From Paracoccaceae bacterium (GTDB lineage: Bacteria; Pseudomonadota; Alphaproteobacteria; Rhodobacterales; Rhodobacteraceae), in the NCBI GenBank assembly GCA_019090405.1, contig JAHRVZ010000172.1, positions 1 to 13,098 on the forward strand: a stretch of 13,098 nt of DNA, read 5' to 3'. The translations under genes and the position numbers were made by a program. Below are positions 1 through 7,511 of the stretch, in pieces. Position 1 is the stretch's first letter. Each line of letters begins with the position of its first letter. The notes under the pieces are model-generated. The model saw only the letters and a program-made list of their open reading frames with translations. It made no database searches and had not been told where the DNA came from.

Positions 1-1643
1 AACCCAATGCCGTTTTCCTCGGCCCAACGGCTGAGAACCTCCATGTCGATATTGATCAGGGCGGTGACATAATCGCGTGCCTCGTTGCCCAAGGTCATCA
101 GATCTTTGATGAACGGGCTATAGCGCAGACGGGTTTCGATGAATTGAGGCGGGTATCGGTGCCCGGATTTCAATTCGCGCATGTCCTTGACCCGGTCCAG
201 AAACACCAGTTCGCCATCATCGGTCAGCGAAACCGCGTCGCCAGTGGCATACCAGCCATCTTCGGTCAGCGCCTCGGCGGATTTCTCGGGCTGGTTGAAA
301 TAGCCACCAAACCCCGATCCGCCGCTGATCTGAAGCTCGCCGTCATCAGCGATGCGGTGCTTGACCGGGTCGCCATATCTGCGGTCACAATCCATCCAGC
401 GCCCACTGGTTTCAAGCTGGTAGGTTTTGCCGGTATGCGCCGTCATCAGGCCGGTTTCGGTGGCCCCGTAAACATTGCGCAACTTGACCCCCATGGCGTG
501 AAACAGGCGGAACACGTCAGGGGCCATCAGCGCACCACCTGACAGCGCCACATCGGCGCTTCCCAGCCCCAGATTATCACGCAGATGATGCAGCACCAAA
601 GCCTCGGCAAATGGAATCTGGATCCGCGCCCACAGCGGTGGTGTGCGCCCTTCAAGCTGCTCGACATAAACAGCCATTCCGACCCGGACACCCCATTCAT
701 ACAATCCACGGCGAATGGGTCCGGCGCCCAGCATACGGGCCTGCACGATCGAGGCCAGATTTTCCCATTGGCGCGGGCTGAACACCATCGCATCGACAGC
801 CAGTTCGCGGATATTGTCCAAAACTTCTTCTGGACCTTCCGGGAAATTCACCACCATCGGGCCGATCAGGCCGATGGCCAGACCGAACATCTGTTCTGTT
901 GCCCATGCGGGTGAAATATATGTCAGATATTCCGCACCCGGCTGGATATCGACGGCCCCAAGAACCCGGGTGGAATTGTCAAACATATAGCGATGGCTCA
1001 GCATCACGCCTTTGGGTTTGCCGGTGGTGCCTGATGTATAGGACAGCACTGCCAGATCGTCATATGTGCCCTTGGCAACGATCCCGGCAAAGCGGTCCGG
1101 GCTGGCGTCGTGAACTTTCTGCCCCTCGGCGGATACATCGTCAAAAGACGTCAAAAGCGGATGTTCGTAGTTCCACAATCCGGCTCCATCCCAAAAGACG
1201 ATGGCCAATACGCCCTCAAGCTCTTCAATGATGCTCAGGCATTTGTCGACCTGTTCCTGATCCTGAGCCACGAACACACGGGCCTGTGAATCCTTGGCGA
1301 GAAAGGCCAGTTCCTCGGTCGTCTGGTCAGGATAGACTGAAACAATTGCCCCACCCAGTGACTGAACCGCATATTCGGCCCAGAAATGTTCAGGCTCGTT
1401 TTCGCCAATCAACATCACCGTGTCGCCATGTTCCAATCCCATGCCTTCCAGCCCAAGGGCAAAGGCGCGGACCCGGTCAAGCACGTTCGACCAGGTAAAT
1501 TCACGCCAGATACCCAGACGCTTGTGGCGCTCGGACAATCCGTCCGGCGTCGCCTGTGCGCGTGCCAACAGGATTTGCGGCAAAGTCTGAGAGTTCAGGA
1601 CCGCAGGGTCGGACAGGGAAGGGTGGTTGTGCTTGTCGCTCAT
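1..1643 (-). CDS. AMP-dependent acyl-CoA synthetase (long-chain fatty acid-CoA ligase type), 3' end cut by the window
   Basis: This is an adenylate-forming ligase that activates a carboxylic acid to its CoA thioester through an acyl-AMP intermediate. My translation from the ATG at 1643 gives 547 open codons up to the window edge. The P-loop motif YTSGTTGKPKG is at about residues 202-212, YGATE at 392-396, YATGD at 465-469, and the hinge region DRVKD follows shortly after. The large N-terminal part and the style (SHRYMFDNSTR, LDRVKDMRELKSG) resemble the long-chain ligase group COG1022, usually about 600-650 residues, so roughly 60-100 residues are probably missing. It starts two bases after the stop of the LivG-type ATPase (GAGGATG junction) and is surely co-transcribed with it. 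Ligases embedded in LIV-type operons are common in Proteobacteria and probably trap the imported acid as a CoA ester. The substrate is unknown. Confidence 0.93.
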   Translation of the reverse strand, partial: MSDKHNHPSLSDPAVLNSQTLPQILLARAQATPDGLSERHKRLGIWREFTWSNVLDRVRAFALGLEGMGLEHGDTVMLIGENEPEHFWAEYAVQSLGGAIVSVYPDQTTEELAFLAKDSQARVFVAQDQEQVDKCLSIIEELEGVLAIVFWDGAGLWNYEHPLLTSFDDVSAEGQKVHDASPDRFAGIVAKGTYDDLAVLSYTSGTTGKPKGVMLSHRYMFDNSTRVLGAVDIQPGAEYLTYISPAWATEQMFGLAIGLIGPMVVNFPEGPEEVLDNIRELAVDAMVFSPRQWENLASIVQARMLGAGPIRRGLYEWGVRVGMAVYVEQLEGRTPPLWARIQIPFAEALVLHHLRDNLGLGSADVALSGGALMAPDVFRLFHAMGVKLRNVYGATETGLMTAHTGKTYQLETSGRWMDCDRRYGDPVKHRIADDGELQISGGSGFGGYFNQPEKSAEALTEDGWYATGDAVSLTDDGELVFLDRVKDMRELKSGHRYPPQFIETRLRYSPFIKDLMTLGNEARDYVTALINIDMEVLSRWAEENGIG

Positions 1644-1645
1644 CC

Positions 1646-2449
1646 TCATGCTCCCAGATAGGCTTTGATCACGGCGGGGTCGTTCTGGACCTCTTCCGGA
1701 GTGCCGTCGGCGATGACTTGTCCGAAATCCAGTACGACCACACGATCTGCCAGATCCATCACCACGCCCATGTCATGTTCGACCAGAACGACAGGGATGT
1801 TGCGCGCCTCGCGCACGTCAAGAATAAATCGTGCAAGATCTTCTTTTTCCTCGGAATTCATGCCGGCCATCGGCTCGTCCATTAACAGGATATTGGGTTC
1901 CTGCGCCAGTGCGCGCCCCAGATCGACCCGCTTGCGCAAGCCATACCCAAGGGTGCCGACAGGGCGGTTTCGGATCGGTTCAATCTCGAGGAAGTCAATG
2001 ATTTCTTCGACCACCTCACGGTGTGAGGTTTCTTCGCGCGCCACCCAGCCGAAATGCACAAAGGCCTGAACGACGTTCGATTTCATCAGCATATGACGCC
2101 CCACCAGAATGTTCTCGATAACAGTCTGTCCGGCGAAAAGATGCGTGCCCTGAAAGGTACGGGCGACCCCCAAGCTGGCAACCTGGTCGACCCGCAATCC
2201 GGTGATATCGCGGCCTGACATTTCAACCCGGCCTTGCTGCGGGCGATAGAACCCCGCCGTGACATTTAACAGCGAAGTTTTGCCTGCACCGTTGGGACCG
2301 ATGATGGCCAAAAGTTCGTCGTCGCGAACCTCGATGCTGACATCGTTCAGCGCCGTCACGCCGCCAAATTTCAACGTCGCGTTTTGAATGCTCAAAGGAA
2401 CCGACGCAGTACGCGATGCTTCCTGTCTGGCTATGTTATTGCCCTGCAT
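1646..2449 (-). CDS. LivG-type ABC transporter ATP-binding protein (first gene of the left operon)
   Basis: This is a cytoplasmic ATPase of the LIV (HAAT) transporter family, 267 residues. Walker A GPNGAGKT is at about residues 51-58. The atypical LivG-style signature is LGYGLRKRVDLGRAL, Walker B is ILLMDEPMAG, the H-loop is VVLVEHDMGVVM, and the C-terminus AVIKAYLGA is typical of LivG. I chose the ATG at 2449, which has a GGGGGA ribosome-binding site about 11 bases upstream. A longer reading frame reaches a TTG at 2488 without a good site. It is followed by the acyl-CoA ligase two bases later. It is a distant paralogue of the LivG at 3575-4366 and does not sit in that operon, which already has a LivG and a LivF. 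Its permease partners therefore probably lie beyond the left edge. Confidence 0.93.
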   Translation of the reverse strand: MQGNNIARQEASRTASVPLSIQNATLKFGGVTALNDVSIEVRDDELLAIIGPNGAGKTSLLNVTAGFYRPQQGRVEMSGRDITGLRVDQVASLGVARTFQGTHLFAGQTVIENILVGRHMLMKSNVVQAFVHFGWVAREETSHREVVEEIIDFLEIEPIRNRPVGTLGYGLRKRVDLGRALAQEPNILLMDEPMAGMNSEEKEDLARFILDVREARNIPVVLVEHDMGVVMDLADRVVVLDFGQVIADGTPEEVQNDPAVIKAYLGA

Positions 2450-2597
2450 GTATAAAATAGTCCCCCATATGCCCAGAATGATATCCAATTATTGCCACAA
2501 GCGGGGCAGGTAACCTTTGAGTTCCCCCGGTTTGATCTTTTCAGAACAAACCACCGCGATTGTTGACAGGTGTTGGAATAGCCTGGAACGCTGCTAA

Positions 2598-2626
2598 ATT
2601 ATAACAGAGGTTTCATTTTGCAACAG
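2598..2626 (-). promoter_or_regulatory. Candidate sigma70-type promoter of the LivG/acyl-CoA ligase operon
   Basis: On the minus strand a perfect -10 hexamer TATAAT lies at 2603-2598. With a 17-base spacer the -35 position is 2626-2621 (CTGTTG), a poor match to consensus, so the promoter may need an activator. Predicted start is near 2590, giving about 140 bases of leader before the ATG at 2449. The inverted repeat at 2627-2648 abuts the -35 position. Confidence 0.45.
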
Positions 2627-2648
2627 TTTTCTAACAATCATTAGAAAA
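2627..2648. promoter_or_regulatory. Perfect inverted repeat, candidate operator
   Basis: Arms TTTTCTAA (2627-2634) and TTAGAAAA (2641-2648) are perfectly complementary around a 6-base spacer, CAATCA. The stem is too AT-rich for a good intrinsic terminator. It lies immediately upstream of the -35 position of the candidate promoter at 2598-2626, where a dimeric activator or repressor would bind. Confidence 0.45.
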
Positions 2649-2712
2649 TTTGAGCTAATTAACTTAAAAGGCGTCAATATTTAATTCGCAGCAGAGATTT
2701 AATCGAGGAATA

Positions 2713-2772
2713 ATGATCCGTGATCTCGATGCAGCGCCCGAAAATGACCCGAATCACTCAGCATGCCGATAA
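2713..2772 (+). CDS. Possible 19-residue small ORF with Shine-Dalgarno (doubtful)
   Basis: The plus-strand frame reads MIRDLDAAPENDPNHSACR and stops at TAA 2770-2772. GAGGAA ends 4 bases before the ATG, which is a good ribosome-binding site, and AT-rich sequence precedes it. I recognise no family. It could be a leader peptide, the relic of a lost gene start, or chance. No convincing plus-strand promoter was found. Confidence 0.15.
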   Translation: MIRDLDAAPENDPNHSACR

Positions 2773-2840
2773 CCAGCCCCCGGTAAGGGGCCAATTAAGC
2801 GGATCACCGTCGCTTTGGTCGGAAATTTTGCTGGCTCAGC

Positions 2841-3578
2841 TCAGTTTGGTGCGGTTTCTTCACCCAGAAAGGCTGCGAGCACTTTCGGGTCGCGCAACAA
2901 ATCGGCGCTGGTCCCGTGTTGCTGGATCTCGCCTAGCGTCAGAACATAGGTGCGGTCGCTCATCTTCAGGGCGGCGCGGGCGTTTTGTTCGACCAGCAGA
3001 ATGCCAATGCCAAGTTCGTTGCGCAGACGTCCGATCAGCGCGAACACATCCCGCGTCACCAAGGGTGCCAGTCCCATCGAGGGTTCATCCAGCATCAGCA
3101 ACCGGGGTGACGCCACCAGCGCGCGGCCAATTGCCAGCATTTGTTGCTCACCACCGGACAGGGTGCCGCCGGGTTGCCAGCGGCGTTCCTTCAGGCGTGG
3201 GAACAGGTCGAAAATTTCTTCCAGACGCTCGCCGCGCTGATGGTGCGTGGTGGTGCCATAGCCCCCCAGCAACAGATTGTCCTCAACCGTCAGATCAGCG
3301 AAAACCCGGCGTCCTTCAGGCACCTGCCGCAAACCGGCGCGGGCGACGTCCGGGGCTTTGAGAGCGCGGATATCCTTACCGTCCAGCAAAACGTGCCCAC
3401 CTCTGACTGGCACAACTCCGGAAATCGCGTTCAGCAATGTGGACTTGCCGGCCCCGTTTGCCCCGATCAGCGACACAATTTCACCGGGTTGTACGTTTAG
3501 CGACAGGCCGTGCAGCACCTCAAGCGAGCCATAGCCAACCCGCAGATCGCGAACCTCAAGAGATGCAGCTGTGTTCAT
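2841..3578 (-). CDS. LivF-type ABC transporter ATP-binding protein
   Basis: This is the second ATPase of the complete LIV-type transporter in this operon, 245 residues, normal for LivF. Walker A GANGAGKST is at about residues 39-47. The signature is LSGGEQQMLAIGRAL, Walker B is LLMLDEPSMGLAPL, and LLVEQNARAAL carries Gln at the position where LivG proteins carry His-Asp, as is usual for LivF. The start ATG overlaps the LivG stop by four bases (ATGA at 3575-3578), with GAGGA about 10 bases upstream, so the two are translationally coupled. It is the last gene of the minus-strand operon that begins near 10005. No clear intrinsic terminator follows it. Confidence 0.94.
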   Translation of the reverse strand: MNTAASLEVRDLRVGYGSLEVLHGLSLNVQPGEIVSLIGANGAGKSTLLNAISGVVPVRGGHVLLDGKDIRALKAPDVARAGLRQVPEGRRVFADLTVEDNLLLGGYGTTTHHQRGERLEEIFDLFPRLKERRWQPGGTLSGGEQQMLAIGRALVASPRLLMLDEPSMGLAPLVTRDVFALIGRLRNELGIGILLVEQNARAALKMSDRTYVLTLGEIQQHGTSADLLRDPKVLAAFLGEETAPN

Positions 3579-4366
3579 GCTGTTGTATCCTCGTCTTCGT
3601 CGTCGACCCCAAGATAGGCTTCGATCACGCTTGGGTTTGAACGAATTTCATCCGGCGTGCCCTGAGCAATCAGACGGCCAAAGTTCAGCACCGCGATCCG
3701 GTCCGAGACCTGCATCACCATGTCCATGTCATGTTCCACCAACAGCACCGCGCGGCCTTCATCGGCGCGCGCACGCACAAAGGCGGCGACATGGGCGGTT
3801 TCAGAATGGTTCAGCCCGGCGGCGGGTTCGTCCAGCAACAGAAAACCGGCCTTTTGAACGATCAACCGCGCCAGTTCTATGGCGCGCTGGATGCCATAGG
3901 CCATGTCGGCGCCCTGACGCAGATAGAATTTCTGCTCTACCTGGACCAGTTCCAGCGCCGCTTCGGCCAACTGGCGCAGGCGTATTTGTTCCTGCATCAA
4001 CAGACCCGGCCGCATCAGCCCGTCCAAAAGGCGAAACCGCCCGTCCTTATGTGCGCCCAGCATGACGTTTTCCAACACGCTTAGCCCCGGCGCAATCTGT
4101 GGTGTCTGATAGGTGCGGGCAATACCGGCGGCGGCGCGCTCGTGCATTGGCAGGTCGTTGATTCGCGCACCGTCAAACAGGATGTCACCCTGATTTGCGG
4201 CCAGAAACCCCGTCACCAGATTGATTGCGGTGGTTTTGCCCGCTCCGTTCGGACCGATCAGCGCCGTCACTTGTCCCGGTTCGACCGTCAGGCTTAGGTT
4301 GTCAATTGCGGTCACTCCGCCAAACCGTTTAGTCAGGTCGCGCAGCTCAAGGGTATTGCCGTTCAT
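3575..4366 (-). CDS. LivG-type ABC transporter ATP-binding protein
   Basis: This is the ATPase paired with LivF below LivH and LivM, 263 residues. Walker A GPNGAGKTT is at about residues 38-46, the LivG-style signature is MAYGIQRAIELARLI, Walker B is GFLLLDEPAAGLN and the H-loop is VLLVEHDMDMVM. The ATG overlaps the LivM stop by four bases (ATGA). An AGGA motif lies about 10 bases upstream. LivG proteins usually end near the sequence AYLG. This one carries an extra acidic tail, DDEDEDTTA, of unknown meaning, which overlaps the start of LivF in the DNA. Confidence 0.94.
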   Translation of the reverse strand: MNGNTLELRDLTKRFGGVTAIDNLSLTVEPGQVTALIGPNGAGKTTAINLVTGFLAANQGDILFDGARINDLPMHERAAAGIARTYQTPQIAPGLSVLENVMLGAHKDGRFRLLDGLMRPGLLMQEQIRLRQLAEAALELVQVEQKFYLRQGADMAYGIQRAIELARLIVQKAGFLLLDEPAAGLNHSETAHVAAFVRARADEGRAVLLVEHDMDMVMQVSDRIAVLNFGRLIAQGTPDEIRSNPSVIEAYLGVDDEDEDTTA

Positions 4367-5343
4367 GCCCGTTCATCCTGTTTGCGAACCACCGCGCGCC
4401 GCGCCAGCCGGAACAACGCATCGCCAAGCCCGTTGGGGGCAAACATCATCACCAGCACCATCGTCACGCCATAGGCCAGATGTTTGGCATGTTCGAAATC
4501 CTCAAGCAGGTTGGGCAGGATGGTCAGCGCAAAGGCTCCGAATATGGCGCCCCAGACCGAGGTCAGCGAGCCGATGATTACCATCATCAGCAATTCGATC
4601 GACAGGCCGACGCCAAAGAACCCGGCGTTGAACGACCGCAGGTAAAGCGCAAACAGCCCGCCGGCCAATCCGGAAAATGCCGCTGCGACGCAAAAGATGC
4701 TGGTTTTCAGGCGCACCACGTCAACGGCAAACCCTGCCGCGACGCCTTCGTTGGCCGACACCGCCATCAGGGCGCGGCCATGGCGGCTGTGAACGATGGT
4801 CAGCGCCAGATAGGTAACGCCCAGCAGGATAAGAATGGTCAGGTAGAACAGGGCGCTGTTGGGGCTTAGCCCAAACGCCCCCGGAAACGCCGGCAGCGAC
4901 GGGATGCCCGGATCAAGCCCGCCGGTCAGTGACCGCCATTGCGAGGCGACGATATAAAACGTGGCCCCAAAGGCCAGCGTGGCCATGGCCAGATGGATAC
5001 CCGACAGCCGCAGGATTGGCCGCCCAATCACATAAGCGATCAGCGCCGGGATCAGCGCCGAGGGGATCAGTGCAGCGATGGCCGGGATGCCCAGATCGCG
5101 CAGGCTTAGGGCCATGACATAGGCCCCGATGCCAATAAACGCCCCCTGACCGATCGAAATGATGCCGGTGAACCCGACCAAAAGGCCCAGCCCAATGGCG
5201 GCAATGGCAAAGATCATCGACAGGCTGATGACGCTGCGGTGGAACTGGTTCGATATGGTCAGCTCCAGCGCGATCAGCACAAGGGCCAGTACCGCAAGAC
5301 CGATACGGTCATGGCGGATACGTTGTTCTAAGGGATGTTTCAT
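4363..5343 (-). CDS. LivM-type ABC transporter permease
   Basis: This is one of the two inner-membrane subunits that form the channel, 326 residues with about 8-10 hydrophobic segments. The LivM hallmark GFTGIISIGQGAFIGIGAY is in the first third. The cytoplasmic coupling loop that contacts the ATPases is HGRALMAVSANEGVAAGFAVD. I chose the ATG at 5343 (MKHPLEQ), which has GAGGG five bases upstream and leaves 7 bases after the LivH stop. The frame extends to an ATG at 5367 that would overlap LivH by 17 bases but lacks a ribosome-binding site. The C-terminus is basic and ends in an ATGA overlap with LivG. Confidence 0.93.
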   Translation of the reverse strand: MKHPLEQRIRHDRIGLAVLALVLIALELTISNQFHRSVISLSMIFAIAAIGLGLLVGFTGIISIGQGAFIGIGAYVMALSLRDLGIPAIAALIPSALIPALIAYVIGRPILRLSGIHLAMATLAFGATFYIVASQWRSLTGGLDPGIPSLPAFPGAFGLSPNSALFYLTILILLGVTYLALTIVHSRHGRALMAVSANEGVAAGFAVDVVRLKTSIFCVAAAFSGLAGGLFALYLRSFNAGFFGVGLSIELLMMVIIGSLTSVWGAIFGAFALTILPNLLEDFEHAKHLAYGVTMVLVMMFAPNGLGDALFRLARRAVVRKQDERA

Positions 5344-5350
5344 AGCGCCC

Positions 5351-6238
5351 TCACACTCGGCTGACATGGGCTTTGCCGATCAGCCCGGCGGGGCGGACCA
5401 GCAGGATCAGGATCAGCAGAACAAAGGCGATGGCATCTTTGTAGCCGGACGCGCCATAGCCCGCCGCCAAGCTTTCGACCAACCCGATGATCAGCCCTCC
5501 CAGAATGGCCCCCGCCGGATTGCCAAAGCCCCCGGCGACGGCGGCGGCAAAGCCCTTGAGGCCCAGAAACACGCCGTTTTCATAAAATACCGGCTGGATC
5601 GGGGCCGACACCGCCCCGGCAAGCGCGCCGATACCGGCGGCGAGCGCAAAGGACATGGCGGCCAGATTGCCGGGATTGATGCCGCAAAGGGCGGCGGCAC
5701 GCGGATCAAGGCTGACGGCCTGCATGGCCTTGCCGATCAGGGTGCGGTTGAACAGGAACCAGATGCCCAGTGTCACGGCGATGAATGTGATAAAGACCCA
5801 GATCGCCTGTGAGGGAATATAGATATTGCCAATCAAAATCACGTCGAACACGCCGAAATCCGGCACAAATTTCACGTCCCGCCCGAACAGAAAACTGACC
5901 AGCCCACGCATGGCAACCGCCAGACCGATGGTCAGCATGACCAGAGTCATGGGATCGCGCGATTTGGTGTTCCTGATGATGACCGTCTGGGTCAGATAAC
6001 CCAGTATCCCTGTCGCCCCGACAGCCATCAGAACCGACAGGTAGATCGGCAGATCAAGGGTCGACTGCGCCAGCACTGCCACGATCATCCCTCCGATCAT
6101 CAGATATTCACCATTGGCGAAATTGACGATCTGGGTGGCGTTATAAACGATGGTAAAACCCAGCGCCGCCAGCCCATAGATAAAGCCGACCATCAGGCCA
6201 CTGACCATAACCTGCACCAGCATTTCAAAGCTCGACAT
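5351..6238 (-). CDS. LivH-type ABC transporter permease
   Basis: This is the second inner-membrane channel subunit, 295 residues, the usual LivH size. It starts with the LivH pattern of a first membrane segment (GLMVGFIYGLAALGFTIVYN) followed by QIVNFANGEYLMIGG. The coupling loop is IGKAMQAVSLDPRAAALCGIN, followed by a helix rich in Ala and Gly. GAGGAA lies eight bases before the ATG at 6238. It sits 58 bases downstream of the binding-protein gene, and that gap contains a strong stem-loop. Together with LivM it should import the ligand delivered by the protein encoded at 6297-7478. Confidence 0.94.
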   Translation of the reverse strand: MSSFEMLVQVMVSGLMVGFIYGLAALGFTIVYNATQIVNFANGEYLMIGGMIVAVLAQSTLDLPIYLSVLMAVGATGILGYLTQTVIIRNTKSRDPMTLVMLTIGLAVAMRGLVSFLFGRDVKFVPDFGVFDVILIGNIYIPSQAIWVFITFIAVTLGIWFLFNRTLIGKAMQAVSLDPRAAALCGINPGNLAAMSFALAAGIGALAGAVSAPIQPVFYENGVFLGLKGFAAAVAGGFGNPAGAILGGLIIGLVESLAAGYGASGYKDAIAFVLLILILLVRPAGLIGKAHVSRV

Positions 6239-6255
6239 GTTGTAAATTCCTCATA

Positions 6256-6287
6256 CCGGGGCAGGGGGTATGCGCCCTCTGCCCCGG
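6256..6287 (-). promoter_or_regulatory. Intercistronic stem-loop between binding protein and LivH genes
   Basis: Perfect 9-bp arms CCGGGGCAG (6256-6264) and CTGCCCCGG (6279-6287) enclose a 14-base loop. Within it, after one mismatch, three further G-C pairs (6266-6268 with 6275-6277) extend the stem. No T-run follows on the minus strand, so this is unlikely to be a full Rho-independent terminator. Hairpins behind the binding-protein gene are known in ABC operons to protect the upstream mRNA, which raises binding-protein levels relative to the membrane parts. That role here is inference. Confidence 0.65.
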
Positions 6288-6296
6288 ATGTTGTGG

Positions 6297-7478
6297 TTAA
6301 TCAGCCAGAACAAAGCCGCCGTCTTTGACCGTCAGCATGATCATCGACTGACTGTCCGCACCCAGACCGTTGTGATTGTCGGCGCTATAGCGGAAATAGC
6401 CGTTGCCGCCGGCGAACTCGACGCCGGAATTGATCGCATCGGTGATTTCCTCACGCCCGACAACACCGGACTTTTCAACCGCGGCCTTGATCAGGTTCAA
6501 AGCATCGTAGGAATGCGCGGCAAAGGTTGGCGGGTTCTCGCCAAACGCCTCGTTGTAATCCGCAGCCAGCTTCTGAACCACTTCGCGGATCGGGTCGTCG
6601 TCGGCCAGACTTTGAGGGGCCAGAATGCGCATCGAGGACACATAGCTGCCCTCGGCAGCGCCGCCAGCCTGGTCAATCAGCGCCTGAGAGGCCGCGCCAT
6701 AGCTGTTGATGATCGGCTGTTTCAGACCAATCGACTGGGCGTTGCGCAGAATGATGGTCGGGCCGGGGTTGACGCTCCAGACGATCAGCGCCTCGGCGTC
6801 ACTGCTGCGAACCCGCAACAATTGCGGGGTCATGTCGCTGTCACGGGCGCCAAATTCGTCGGCAATCGCAACTTTGATCCCGGCGGCTTCGGCGGCAGCT
6901 TTGACAGCGCCGGCACCGGCCTGACCATAACCATCAGCCGAAGAAAGCAAGGCAATTGAGCCCATGCCCTTTGACTTGACCCATTCCATGATATGCGCCG
7001 CAACGATGTTGTCGGTGGGTGGGGTCTTGAACATGTAATGTTCGATCGGATCGACGATCACCCCGGCACCGCCCATCGAGATGGTCGGCAGCTTCAATTC
7101 AGCGGCAAGCGGTTTGATGACCATGCTTTCGCCGGTGGTCGAGGGGCCAATCACCACATGAACGTTATCTGTTTCGGCCAGACGGCGAAACTGTTGTGCG
7201 GCCTTGGTGCCGTTGCCTTCGGTGTCAAAGAACACCGGCACGATGGTGTGACCGGCAATGCCGCCTGTCGCGTTCAGCTGTTCGACACGCATGTCGAACG
7301 CTTTTTTCTCGGCCTCTCCCAGAAAGGCCGCCGGCCCGGATGTCGCGGCGATCAGGCCAATGCGGATTTCATCGCCAAGTGCGGTTGTCGCCACCCCCGC
7401 CGTCGCGACCATCGCGATGGCGGCGGACGCCAGTTTTCCAAATGTTTTCGTGGTTTCCGTGGTTTTTATCGTCTTCAT
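6297..7478 (-). CDS. LIV-type ABC transporter periplasmic substrate-binding protein
   Basis: This is a type I periplasmic ligand-binding protein (Peripla_BP_6 / LivK-like), 393 residues. A basic N-terminus and hydrophobic stretch (residues about 16-33) end in TTALG-DE, a likely signal-peptidase I site after residue 35. The mature start IRIGLIAATSGPAAFLG and the segment VHVVIGPSTTGESM are typical of the family. The ribosome-binding site GGGAGGA lies about six bases before the ATG. It lies 33 bases after the flavoenzyme stop and directly before LivH, so dehydrogenases and transporter share one transcript. Proteins of this family bind amino acids but also aromatic acids, short-chain amides, urea and other organic acids, so the ligand cannot be named. 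The neighbouring ligases suggest a carboxylic acid. Confidence 0.93.
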   Translation of the reverse strand: MKTIKTTETTKTFGKLASAAIAMVATAGVATTALGDEIRIGLIAATSGPAAFLGEAEKKAFDMRVEQLNATGGIAGHTIVPVFFDTEGNGTKAAQQFRRLAETDNVHVVIGPSTTGESMVIKPLAAELKLPTISMGGAGVIVDPIEHYMFKTPPTDNIVAAHIMEWVKSKGMGSIALLSSADGYGQAGAGAVKAAAEAAGIKVAIADEFGARDSDMTPQLLRVRSSDAEALIVWSVNPGPTIILRNAQSIGLKQPIINSYGAASQALIDQAGGAAEGSYVSSMRILAPQSLADDDPIREVVQKLAADYNEAFGENPPTFAAHSYDALNLIKAAVEKSGVVGREEITDAINSGVEFAGGNGYFRYSADNHNGLGADSQSMIMLTVKDGGFVLAD

Positions 7479-7511
7479 TGTCGTTCCTCCCGTTGGTAGT
7501 CTTCAGTTTTG

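Larger units (their letters stand above)
2450..2840. other. AT-rich intergenic region: leader and promoter of the left operon
   Basis: No convincing protein gene lies in this 391-base gap. Reading on the minus strand it holds, from 2648 downward, an inverted repeat, a perfect TATAAT box and a leader of roughly 140 bases before the LivG start at 2449. The leader contains a possible stem with arms CGGGG (2502-2506) and CCCCG (2525-2529). Nearer to LivF there is a GCCCC/GGGGC stem (2776-2791) without a T-run, so I do not call it a terminator. A 19-codon plus-strand reading frame with a good ribosome-binding site sits at 2713. The 2580-2710 stretch is markedly richer in A and T than the surrounding genes. 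Confidence 0.6.

Noticed and set aside
144..1661. Several plus-strand reading frames of 70-130 codons over the left ligase gene
   Set aside because: They overlap a continuous minus-strand frame with clear ligase motifs. Their translations are low-complexity shadows without recognisable domains.
2450..2488. Longer LivG start at TTG 2488
   Set aside because: TTG is a rare start and lacks a ribosome-binding site. The ATG at 2449 has GGGGGA upstream and gives a normal family length.
2776..2791. GCCCC/GGGGC stem as terminator of the transporter operon
   Set aside because: The stem is only 5 bp and no T-run follows on either strand.
2826..2843. Short GCTG/CAGC stem directly after the LivF stop
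   Set aside because: It has only four base pairs, a three-base loop and no T-run; too weak to call.
5344..5367. LivM start at 5367
   Set aside because: It would overlap LivH by 17 bases with no ribosome-binding site. The ATG at 5343 has GAGGG five bases upstream.
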